NCBI GenBank assembly: GCA_963573305.1
Contig: OY754329.1
Location: 44,102,417-44,166,416 of the forward strand
Direction of reading: 5' to 3'
DNA: 64,000 bases
DNA from: Pyrrhosoma nymphula
Lineage: Eukaryota > Arthropoda > Insecta > Odonata > Coenagrionidae
The notes beneath the pieces are model-generated. The model searched no databases, was not told the DNA's origin, and saw nothing but the letters and a program-made list of their open reading frames with translations. The translations under genes and the position numbers were made by a program. Positions 20,831 through 31,493 of this stretch are shown in pieces; the stretch's first letter is position 1; the number at the start of each line of letters is the position of its first letter.

Positions 20831-23800
20831 ACAGTTTGACATCTTTTTTCACCACGTCCTACGTTTCAAAAATATGTTTTTGTACGTTTAATGCGAATAT
20901 TTACTTGACAATGAAATGCAATGATATGGAATATCCATGTGATACTGCCAAGGGTCAACTAAATGTCATATGATAGGGGAATGTATAAAAGAATAACTAT
21001 CCAAGTGTAACGGATTGTTTTTATTCCATTTCGTTTGATAATAAAGTAGGATTTTTAAATGGATCCCTCCACCAGTTCATGAATAACATAACAGACACAC
21101 TGATGACATTTTCAATCCCGCTTTCAATTTCAGTTTTCAGAGTGATGTTCTGATGACAAAAATATTAGCTTCGAATGTCACCCCTACTATCACCATTGAC
21201 AGAGCCAATACGTATTTAAGGTTCCTTCGAGAATACTATCATAAACGAAAAAAACCAATATGGTTCTTAACATCCTAGTGAGTCCCATTGAAGAAGTTGC
21301 TCATCGAGGAAAATATCTTATTTTAGTATTCATGGAGAACTGTTGAATAAGCTACTTTAAAATTATGACACCTTTGTATATTATTAAACAGGCTCAATAT
21401 AAAGACCATTGAAAACCTTTATTGAGCCCTGATGCCTTGATCTCAGCCTCTCCGTCACCAAGTTTACACAAAGTTCTCCGAGGACCAAGCCCTTAAATCA
21501 CATATTTATACGCCGCGCTTGCCTGACAGCCATAAGCCATTTTTAAAGCCACTTAATGTTGCCTTCGGGGACCCGTTGCCTATGATATTTCCTGGAAATT
21601 TAGCCAATAAAGAACGCGGAGAGCAGCAACGAGAATGGAAATCTACAGGCCGGGAGGGAGATTCAAAAAACTTCGACTTCGGAGCGACGCCGGAATACGG
21701 TGACACCCCCTCCCTCCCAGCAGCAGTCACGCACTTATTGAATAAAAAAATGTCCCTCCTCTCTTCCGAAAGGATCCGGAGAGGGGTTTTTAATGAAATG
21801 GGCATTATTCCCATAATTCATCCGAATGCGAAGTAATAACGGGAAGGCAAGAAAGAGGGGGGGAATGGGGAAAGTGTGGAGTGGAGGGGCGGCGGGGGAA
21901 AGGGGTGAAGTCCCGGAAAATAATAAAAAACCCCAATCTCAATCGTTGGGGGAAGTGTGAAGGAATCTTGTTATTTTTTTCCTCTCTCTCCTTCTCTCTC
22001 CAGAAAACGCTTTTCCTTTCAAAAGTGACACAACGCACGTTAGCGTCATTCCTGAGGAGGAAATGTGGGTGAGGAAGGGGGGGAGGGAGGGTGGGTTGAA
22101 GCTAGCTGCCAAAGTGGTGGGGGCGGGAGGGAAGAGGGGGAGATGGAACCAAGAAAAAGCAGCTACCAGCGGAAGTTTACCCGAAATGAGGCCGTAAATA
22201 TAGAATATTAAAATATCCGGAAAATTGACGATGAGGTCAGGAGCCTTTCGTCGCCTTTCTCCCCACCACCACCACCAACCACTCCGGTCGTATTTTCCGC
22301 CCCTCCCCTCCAACCTCCCTTTCCTTCCCTCTTTCTCTCTTTCACTTCTCCACCTCCCTCACCTCAGCCACTTCTCTCATCCTCTCCGTCCCCTTTTATT
22401 CCATCCGTCTCCCTCTTTACTCACCGTCCGTCCCTCCTCAAAGAGATGGGAAATATTTTATGTGCGCATCGAAAAATTCGATTCTTTCCGTTGCCCCTTC
22501 TATAGGTACGATACAGGGAGGTTTTGGCTTAAGATTTTAAGGTTAGGCTAGATCGGAACACATCGGTATACTTCAGCGCACACGAACGACGATGAATGAG
22601 AAGGTGTGCGAAGGTGTAGCGTTCGGTAACCTGTCGATAGTTAGCATTCCGTGCCGCAACCAAAGTCGAAGAAAATTAAGCAATAACTAACGAATAAAAG
22701 ACGCATTTTTGCATCTTATAATTAGCATTGCTAATAATATTTTATAAATGTATTGTAAAATGTATGCAAACATTTTTTAAATTATAATTATTAATGGGAT
22801 TATAAAGATAACACAACTTAGGAAACCGGCGAATCGACATCACTTTAATCTAGGCCCAGGTCTAAACGGCCGGCAAATAATCTCTTAAGTCATTGGGTTA
22901 ATATTCAGCAATGAAGTGATATAGAACAATGCCAATAAAATCCTTACAATAACCATCAGCACAATTATCGATGTCCACCTCGGTATCGTCCACGGATATG
23001 AATGGGGAACATGCATAAAATTTATTTCTCGTATTTAAGTAGCGTACAAGACAAGACATTTCCTCAATAACTCAAATACATGATCCATGAATGTATGCGT
23101 CAACCGCAGGCATTAATAATTGCCTTTCAAAAGTGTATAAAAGTTTGAAAAAGTCTCTTGATACAAAGCGTCATCTAGATGACTTGAAGTCACCGCACGT
23201 TATCGTTCCTCTGCTTTGCATGCATTCCAACGTGAAGAATCAAATCATACAAGTTGATTTTCTTCTGCAAATGATATCTAAACGATAAATTCGTCAAATT
23301 ACGACTAAAAAAGTCGAACGTTACAAGGAAATACATCAAATAGCTGGAAACAATACCGTTCTGTGACGTCATACCCCTGGGTTTCTGTTTGCGTATTGTT
23401 TCCACGACGCCAAGCACACGTATTTTTAAAGAAGAAATATTTCAATAATACAACAACATTGTATTCCGATAAAATTCATTTCCTTTTTATTTCAGAATGC
23501 GCTCTTCAGATACAAACTGTTTTTTTTTTAATAATGCATGCTCCACATTCCGTTCCCCTAGTCATCTCACTCCCTATCAACCTTCCTCTCCCTCACACCC
23601 TAACCAGCGATTCCTCTCGTGATAACCTAAGTACCTCTTCTCCCAGCATTCTCCCTTCCTTCATTCTTACTTACGTCCTCACCCAACCCCCCATGTATCA
23701 TATCTCCCCCTAGCCCCCTCTCCCTCCGTCCTACGTATCGAGGGTGTTGATAACCCGCCGACCGCACTAAACAAACTCCTTCGGGCGTTTCCCATCCTCC

Positions 23801-24182
23801 AATAAGAAGGGGGGAGTGGTCGTAACTTTAGCATGGAGCAGATCACATTTATGGCTTCTATTCCTTTTTCCTTTATTCAATATGAGTTCCGATCGTGTTT
23901 CCTCGCCTTTACTACCACCATCAGGACCAATTTTCTTCGTCCATGAGTATTTTCTGCCACACGCAACGCCACTTACAGCCTGAAATCGGTGTTCAAAGCG
24001 ATCAAATGGGTGTGCTTCGACGCCTAAGTGAAACAGTACTATGTGCAAATGGAGTGATGCTTTTGCATTATTCATCACCTATTAATGAGGATTCTTTCAA
24101 CGATTTTAAAGTGCCAATAGCAGTAACAGAAGGAGCACGTTGATAGTTACGCATTTTCTCATCACAAGTACAAAAGGAATTG
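20831..24182. other. unassigned region with purine/pyrimidine tracts
   Basis: No supported gene. 21840-22160 is G/A-rich and 22254-22440 is C/T-rich on the plus strand, giving long but featureless open frames on both strands. 23550-23720 is another pyrimidine-rich stretch that might be a very old minus-strand LINE relic, though I could not match it block by block. Confidence 0.4.
22254..22440 (+). repeat. pyrimidine-rich low-complexity tract
   Basis: Almost continuous C/T sequence with CCACCACCACC and CTCTTTCTCTCTTTC. Complementary purine tracts lie at 21840-22160. Confidence 0.7.
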
Positions 24183-24190
24183 CTTTAATG
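24183..24190 (+). repeat. hAT target-site duplication, left
   Basis: CTTTAATG, exactly repeated at 24387-24394. An 8-bp duplication is the hAT hallmark. Confidence 0.9.
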
Positions 24191-24386
24191 CAGCGGTTCC
24201 CAAACTGGGGGTCGCTACCCCCAGGGGGGTCGCGGGCCGTTCGGAAAGGGGTCGCGAGATGAGGATTGTAATTACTTTAAAAACAATATAATTTGAATGT
24301 ACACATTGTTTGTTATTTTTAGGGGGTCGCGGCTAAAACGTATGGGCTAAAATGGGTCGCGGAAAGAAAAAGTTTGGGAACCGCTG
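24191..24386. mobile_element. hAT MITE, complete, 196 bp
   Basis: Perfect 16-bp terminal inverted repeats: CAGCGGTTCCCAAACT at the left, AGTTTGGGAACCGCTG at the right. The CAG(C/T)GGTTC(T/C)CAAACT type of end is well known in animal hAT elements. The interior has several GGGGTCGCGG-like blocks (about 24209, 24228, 24249, 24324, 24354) and an AT-rich middle. No transposase; it must have been moved by an autonomous hAT elsewhere. The exact 8-bp duplication and perfect ends suggest a comparatively recent insertion. Confidence 0.93.
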
Positions 24387-24394
24387 CTTTAATG
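24387..24394 (+). repeat. hAT target-site duplication, right
   Basis: CTTTAATG, identical to the left copy. Confidence 0.9.
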
Positions 24395-24769
24395 AAAGAT
24401 TTTGAGTAGCCTCAGCTTGATTTTTCTTTCGAATGTTAACTATTAAGTTGTCAGCAGTATTATATTCGTGATTCAATCGTTTTTAGTACTTGGAAGAATG
24501 TGGTTAAAATGCTATTGCAATTAATCAAGGGAGTCATAATAAGGACCTTATAGATACATCGCAGTCCAAAATGCACTAAAATGTAGACATAGGGAAAAAA
24601 CTATGGAAAGATATATCAAGGAAGATCAACGATGAACATGAAGCTCATTATGAAGAACGTCAATAGGAGGAACTATGAAGGAACTGAGCAATTCGCGGTA
24701 AAGTGACTAGAGTTGAAGGCTGCAGCAAATTTGTCTCTGAATTGACGACTGCTGATGAGGATGATGATG
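24395..24769. other. unassigned AT-rich spacer
   Basis: Nothing recognisable between the hAT MITE and the repeat cluster. Confidence 0.5.
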
Positions 24770-26585
24770 GTGTGTCACACGATGCAGTGGCGACTTGAAG
24801 TGCCTGCATTACAAAGGTCAAGGTTCTGCAAAAATGCCCCTCCAAAAAGTTTGTAACTACGTTTTCCGATATCGAGGTTTGACATTCATGGTCCATCTTT
24901 CCATGGGAACACCATGTATGGACATGTAGTATATGAAGAGAGAATATCATCTCCAGTAGCTCACCACTACTACTAAAAAGTAGTAGGCACAAGAGCGCTA
25001 AAATAGCGCTCCTATCCGAACTGTTTTCCTTCTTACATTTTACATTCAATGGAGATTACTGGAAGCCGTGGAAATGTGGTACTAATGAGAAACATTTTCG
25101 GACCGGCCAGAGAGTATTATTTCAGGACAATACGAATAAACAACGAATTGTATTTTATTTTTAGACTTATGTCAAATTTCATCTTATTGCAACGACTGTA
25201 TTAAACTGGGCAAGTGGTTAAAATGGAATACAAGAGGCTGCCAGGGAGAACATCAGATAGCCGAATCCATTGTAAAAGACTAGAAGGAAGACAGCGAATG
25301 TGCTGTGAAGACGACAAGATACATGAAGTACAAGGTGACATCCGTGATCTTTTAGGATTGCGTCTCTGAAGGAGAGCGACAGAAGATAGACAAACATGAA
25401 GGCAGAAGATTAGGGAGGCTAATGCTCAATCTTGGCTGTAGTTCCATCAGAGAGAGAGAAATGGGTATCGAATGAATATCTGCAGCTAACCAATCTCCAG
25501 ATTGATGACTTTGCCCTGCCACACGCTCCACTGTCAATTTATAATGGAAGACGTATGTCTACATGTTGTTAACTAGTCTCAAAAAGACAAATAAATTTGA
25601 AAACTACGTTTTTGGATATCAAAGTTTTAAATCCATGGTCCATCTCTCCATCTCAGCATAAATTGTAACCTAGGCCCTGATACACGCACTATAAGCGACT
25701 TGCAGTGCACTAAGTAAGCCTGCATGTAGCATAAAACACCTAATGAGTCAAGGGAAAGAATTTTACAACTACGTTTTTGGATGTCGACGTTTGAAACTCA
25801 CGGTTCATCTCTCCGTCGGTACGCTAAATTTTGATAGAGAACTCGGCGAGAGAAAATCACATCAGGTATCCTAATAGGCACTAGGCACTAATAGGCACTG
25901 AGTAACCATATTTCACAATTTTTCTATTTCCGTTCAACATAAATGATGACCTAGGCCATATAACATACGCTCTACTGGCCGCCAGCGCCGAATCTTCATT
26001 AGTGTTTGGGAGGTTGTGATCCAGTTTATTATTATATGAAACATTTAGATCACCTCATACTGAGTCACGGGTGACATAGTGGATATTATTTTTACCGTAC
26101 ACTACATTTCTAGACCTGACTGAAGTGACGAAAAAGGAGAGATAAACTGTCAAACAGGGGTTACACGAATGCTGTCTTCCCACGCATATTCGAGATTGGA
26201 ACCAGAAAAAGATCGAGACAATAATTCTACCCAAACGCAACCTCAATTATATTCACTTTGTTGTCAATTCCTATTTCATACCTGTTCTTAGCTGGCATCC
26301 CGAGCCATTAAACCCCGCCGCGGCTCGCAATGTAGTACTTTGATGCACAAAATCTCTATCAGGCGATTTGTCAGCCCCTTTTTTGCATAAATGGAGACCA
26401 AAACCTCACATGAGATTCACTGGTGACTTGCAGAGCATTACGTTAGATCTACGTATTGCAAAAATCCCTCAAAAGAGAGAGATTCCAAAAAAAATAGAAG
26501 ACTGCATTTTTTGGACATCGGCGTTTGACATCCGCGGTCCATCTCTCCATGTTAACGCCACGGGTGGATAGAGAACGCATAAAGA
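24770..26585 (+). repeat. cluster of four direct repeats (family F)
   Basis: A unit with the core AACTACGTTTTTGGATATCG, then GTTTGA-ATCCATGGTCCATCT, CTCCAT occurs at about 24846-24920, 25591-25660, 25761-25830 and 26490-26580. Upstream of cores 1, 3 and 4 is a second shared block, GCGACTTGCAGTGC. After cores 2 and 3 a third block, CATAAAT-GT-ACCTAGGCC, appears (25657-25680 and 25938-25958). Core spacing is about 747, 165 and 735 bp. The cores lie on one strand. Probably a decayed tandem array of a longer repeat; no coding function. Confidence 0.6.
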
Positions 26586-26940
26586 GGGATAGAGAGGAAC
26601 GGAAAGCATTCACGTCACGACATCGGCGGTCACCCGTGATTGTCGCCGACAGTTCTGTCCCGGACACGCTCGCTGGACCACGAGATGGCGAGCGAGCGGC
26701 GCTGCGAAATTGGAATTTTCACACCCTCTCCCTCACTCGTTGGGAGGCGTACAGCTCGCTCAAGCCCTTCACATCCTCCATCCGCAATCGCCGAGGCCAG
26801 GGAACAAAACAAAAAATAAATAATAAACCGTTTGTCGAATATAACAGTCGATCATCGCGCACACAATGCGCATTTCCGCACGCGAGCAAAACGTGAGGAC
26901 GGAATGAGGAGTGAGCGCACCGTGCACGATTCCTGTGAAA
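26550..26940. other. CpG-rich island in AT-rich DNA
   Basis: Contains many CG dinucleotides (for example GCGAGCGAGCGGCGCTGCG near 26688-26706 and GATCATCGCGCACACAATGCG near 26850). Open frames on both strands (26525-26896 plus, 26630-26812 minus) overlap and show no known domain. Could be promoter or first-exon sequence of a gene outside the window, or part of an unknown repeat. Confidence 0.3.
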
Positions 26941-29900
26941 ACGTCAAAGAGTTAATCAATAATCCTAATTACAACGGACGGTCGCATCAAGAACACATTA
27001 GAAAGTCACTATGGACGTCGGGAATGACATTATGTTACAGGAACAATGGAACTTGGTCACGGCGCGGAGCAAGAATCGTTGTCCTCGGGCAGAGTAATTT
27101 AGTTCGTAGATGAGTCCCATATTAAAGTTTTATCGCTCCTTAACCTGCCAAAACGAACTTTAACGTCTGTTTGTACTCAATGGCTCCACTGATTTTAATG
27201 CTTAAGAACCAAATGTTCCACACACGTACTGCGACGCCAAGAGTTTGAATACATGACATGTAGCGATTTGTCTCTGAGGTAACTTTTAACTTATACGAAA
27301 TAAATTGAAAGGAATGATCACAGGGTTTTAAGAAATAGCTAATGTAAATACAAAAATTAATAATAATAAAAACGCCAAAAAGCCCATGAAAAAGTGACAA
27401 ACACATAGTTTGTTATTTCAATCGAGTAGTACTCTTTCCGCAAATATTCTTCTTTTGGTTTAAAGAGCCAGTGTATCGGGAATAGCCTTAAGATTGAAAC
27501 GGAAACATTAATCTCTAACTGTTAATCAGGTTGAAAGAACATCAAAATCATAAAATTCAGAGAAGAATCTCGGATGAAATGCGATACACAAAGCTTCCAT
27601 GGGAAAATGCAAAATCCTTATAAACATATTTGGATTACTTCAAAAGATAGGGAATGGTGGCACAACGACATTTACGGCACCTAAGTATCACACTGAGTAT
27701 TTTGGATACTAAGACTAAAAGGATGCATTCTCATGTCATGGAATCACAAACTAGAAAGTAAGAGTCTGGTCTATAGACAGAAAAGTAGTTGCAGTTGGCT
27801 CTATTTTTCTATTTTCCGTCATTAACTACGCGTATATGAAAGGTACAACGGACAAGTCAAATGGAGCGCATATAAACTTGACTAAACCATTTATATTACG
27901 CGAACATCAAGGCCATATTTATTGATTTACTTTGAACTCGTAAACCTTCGAGTTGGTACTGTTTCGTGCAACTGCGCGGGAATATTTTGCGATATAAAAT
28001 CACCTTCCTTCATCTTAATTGCAAATTGAATCAAATGAAAGAGCAAACCTCGCTGAATCACTAACGACGCGATCATCCATGAGAAAAGCACAGCACGACA
28101 ACGTCGTAAATGTTATATGAAGTCCCTGGTTAAGATCAAATGTTCGATTCCAAAGAAATATGTCTCGAACCTTTTGCGAAAGCTGTGGAGTAGGTGGGCT
28201 TTCCAATCACTTGACGCAGAATAGCGCACATAGCAGTTGGAAACAAATGAGCACCCATTCAAGTCAAAGATTGAAACAATACATTACCAAGTTCTTTGGC
28301 TCTTCTCATAATGGCTGGACGATATTCAACTCCTATAAAAAAGTGGTCCAACTCGTCTCTTGAAAGATAAAACTCCGAATTACTATTTATTTTTTTCAAG
28401 TAATAATCACAATTATGTTACCCATAGGTTTTCCCGTTTCTACTGCTACGTATTTCCTCGCTACCACAGGTTTCTTCTATCTAGCTAGCACACGAAAATG
28501 CAGAAGAACTACGGAGCATATGTGTTTCAGTCTGCTTAGAGCAGATGACTTCACTAGTGTGATTAAAACACGCTATGTACTAAACAGATTGAAACTGTTT
28601 AGCCAATATGCAGGATTGAAAAGCATCCCAAGTCGCAATAATCAAGACAGTTATGTCTTTGAAAGCGGCGAAAAAAGAAGACAAGAGCTCGCTTAGTTTT
28701 ATATTCGTTCCGTTAAGATAGTAAGATGGAAATGACTTTTGGTCGGAATTCTCTCGACCTATTGGGAGCTCAGAAACATTTACACTCACAAATCCGTAAT
28801 TGAGCGAGTTCAAGGGAGGTCGTGAGCCATTTTCCACATCGAAACGGTTATAATTTGGGGTCACGGGTCTCTTCATTTGTGTAATATTTTTCCCCAAGAT
28901 GTGACACTCCAACGCCTCCTTCCCGAGTGTCAAGATGACACTCGGGAAGATAAATGCGGTAAGTATGTGAGTCAGAATTATTCAGCAAAAATTCGCATCT
29001 GTGCAGAGCGAGGAGCCGACCTTCTGCAAATGGAATTAAATTGCAGTAGTATTTTCCTTCTCCTCCTTCAGTTCATTCATCGTAAAACTGAGTTTTCAAA
29101 ACACACTTTTTCTCATTAACGGCATTAATTCCTACCTACCAAGAGGTAGTGTGAAGGTCAGCTGTCAGCAGGGCAAAATAAAAGTGCTCAAATCGCGGCC
29201 CGAACGAGTTAAACGAAGAATGACCTATAAAAAAGCGCGAAGGCTTTCTGATTAAGAAATCGCCTTCCTGATTTTTTTTAATGAGACACATTTTCGGGAG
29301 AGAATGCAATCCCATAATTTACTCGCCATAACAAAAGACACGGAAATTTAACTCACACAGCAGCCTTTCTTAATAAATATAAAAGATCAATTTGAACTCG
29401 CTCTTTAGGCTCGAATTCATTCCAGCACAAGAAATGGAAAATCGGTTGGTTCGAGAGAAAATTCGGTCAGACTAATAAGCTGGCAATGTTGAGGAATAAA
29501 GAAGTTTGGATCGATTGACGAAACGTCGATATTCCATCACAGAAATAATTTGAGATTCGTGTCGGCGAAACTACTTGTCCACTTGCGTGTTAGATTGATG
29601 ATAACCTGAAAAGGCTACCTGTTAAACCAAAGATTTTGGAAATTATACCCCGATGACGAAAAAATATATTCAGTTATCATCAGTAATACAGACACTATAT
29701 GACGTTTGATAAGTTGAAATTGAAGGCCCTATTGAATCTTTAGCACCTTTTTGACCCCGCGTGACGGATGTAACGCGATGGGGTTTTACTTCTTCATTTT
29801 AAGAAGAATTTAATGATGTTCAACAGTTTCAGCAGCTCAACAACCATTCTTTACTTTCCCTCGTTCAAAGCTCTTAATCATCGTTGGAATCCTAAAATTT

Positions 29901-30274
29901 GCTTCTCTAACGTATTTTTATTCTCATTTTAGTCTGTGAATTTTTAAATGGAGGAAGGAAGGAAGTGGTGATCGATAAAATATCCGTGGAATGAGTATGA
30001 TTTTATAGTCACACTTCAGATTCAATGAAGGTTCAACAAATTAAAAATTCGTAAATGTGTTTTTTTAACTATGGTTCGAACTAATAGCAATAGATAGAAA
30101 TTCTATACAATTGTCATAATAAACAATAAACGTTTTTTTAAATCACAATTAGATAACTTTTACTGTTTAATAGTGGTAGTGGAATTGAATAAATTCCTAC
30201 GCTAAATTATAATAGCGTCAAAATGTTTAAAGCTTATATTTTGTAAACATGGAAGTTGCCGATTTATATTTCTT
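26941..30274. other. unassigned AT-rich region
   Basis: No supported gene. The only structured feature noted is the hairpin at 28919-28949. Open frames reach 117 codons (28580-28933 minus) without recognisable motifs. Confidence 0.45.
28919..28949. repeat. perfect 14-bp hairpin
   Basis: CTTCCCGAGTGTCA, loop AGA, TGACACTCGGGAAG. A perfect 14-bp stem with a 3-base loop, G+C-rich compared with its surroundings. It sits in no recognised element. Confidence 0.8.
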
Positions 30275-30286
30275 ATAGTTTAAATA
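30275..30286 (+). repeat. LINE B target-site duplication, left
   Basis: ATAGTTTAAATA, repeated exactly at 31482-31493 after the element's tail. Confidence 0.88.
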
Positions 30287-31463
30287 GAAGAATCCTGGCA
30301 GAAAACCAATTTGGATTTAGGAAGAACCGGGGGACAAGGGAGGCAATACTATGCCTGAGACTACTGGTAGAGAAAATAATCCGCGTGAGCAAGCCATTGT
30401 ATATAGCCTTCGTGGACTTGGAGAAGGCATTCGATAATGTCGAATGGAATATGATGTTCAATACTATGGAAAAACTTGGCTTGGACTACAATGACAGAAG
30501 AATCATCTATCAGCTCTACAAGGACCAGGTGGCCACAATACGCACGCAAGATGGAAGAAATGTGGAGGCAAAAATTAACAAAGGGGTCCGACAAGGATGT
30601 AACCTGTCACCAGCACTCTCCAATATGTACATGGAGGAAGCAATAAAATAAATAGAAGAACAAGGAATAAAAGGAATCAAAGTGAATGGAGAGGAAATCA
30701 ACATACTACGCTTCGCTGATGATATCGCGATCGTAGCAGAAAACGAGGAAGACCTACAAAACTCACTGAACACAATTGAAAAAGTGTTTCAGGAATACAA
30801 CATGAAAGTCAATAAGAAGAAAACCAAGATACTTGTGTGTGGAAGAGAAAAAGTAGTGGCCGACGTCCGCCTCAAAGGAGAAAGATTAGAGCAAGTGGAA
30901 TCATTCACCTACCTCGGGAGGACCATTACCAGGGATGGAAGAAGCACGACAGACATCACGCGTCGAATAGCCCAAGCTAAGACGGCATTCATGGCTAAAA
31001 GGCCGCTACTCTGCTCAAAGAACATAAGACTGGAGACAAGGAAACAGTATGTGAAAACATTCGTGTGGGCAGTGGCACTCTACGGATCAGAAGCATGGAC
31101 CATTGGAAAAACTGACCAGAAAAGAATAGAAGCCTTCGAGACATGGTGCTGGAGGAGGATGCTAAAGATTAAATGGACGGATAGGGTGAGAAACGAGGAG
31201 GTATACAGAAGAATTGGTGAAGAAAGGACACTGTGGAGCACCATACGTCAAAGAAGAACACGGTGGGTTGGCCATGTTATGAGACACAGCGATCACATAA
31301 GTAACATAATGGAGGGAAAAATTGAAGGGAAAGTCCCCAGAGGAAGACCAGAGACAAATACTTGGGGCAAGTCAAGAGGGATACGGGGAATAAGAACCAT
31401 AGGGAAGTGAAGGAACTGGCATGGGATAGGGCGAAATGGAGGGCTGCAGTATACCAATCCTAG
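30287..31463 (+). pseudogene. LINE B reverse transcriptase, partial
   Basis: Reads from LAENQFGFRKNRGTREA through motif A (VDLEKAFDNVEW, about 30412), motif B (RQGCNLSPALSNMY, about 30589) and motif C (RFADDIAIVAE, about 30712). Then come MKVNKKKTKILVCGRE (about 30808), TYLGRTITRDG, ALYGSEAWTIGKTDQKRIEA, WCWRRMLKIKWTDRVRNEEV and a Trp-Val-Gly-His motif (TRWVGHVMRHSDH). A single TAA at 30649-30651 breaks the frame between motif B and motif C. A 1-base deletion near 31350 shifts the frame after RGRP; the alternate frame continues to a TAG at 31461-31463 through WDRAKWRAAVYQS. Fingers, endonuclease and any 5' part are absent. Confidence 0.88.
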
Positions 31464-31481
31464 GATTGTAATACTATGATG
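30287..31481 (+). mobile_element. LINE family B, 5'-truncated, young insertion
   Basis: A 1195-bp insertion bounded by perfect 12-bp target duplications. It starts inside the RT finger domain (classic 5' truncation) and ends in a short tail, ATACTATGATG, not poly-A. The body has just one in-frame stop and one frameshift, so it is far younger than LINE A. The RT type and C-terminal segment match the same broad RTE-like group, but protein and tail differ from LINE A. Confidence 0.88.
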
Positions 31482-31493
31482 ATAGTTTAAATA
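31482..31493 (+). repeat. LINE B target-site duplication, right
   Basis: ATAGTTTAAATA, identical to 30275-30286. Confidence 0.88.

Noticed and set aside
21939..22551. Open frames of 108-124 codons rich in Pro/Ser/Leu or Gly/Arg/Trp
   Set aside because: They arise from purine/pyrimidine tracts on both strands; no domain and no coding signature.
23550..23720. Additional minus-strand LINE relic
   Set aside because: Pyrimidine-rich like the real relics, but I could not align ordered blocks to LINE A or B.
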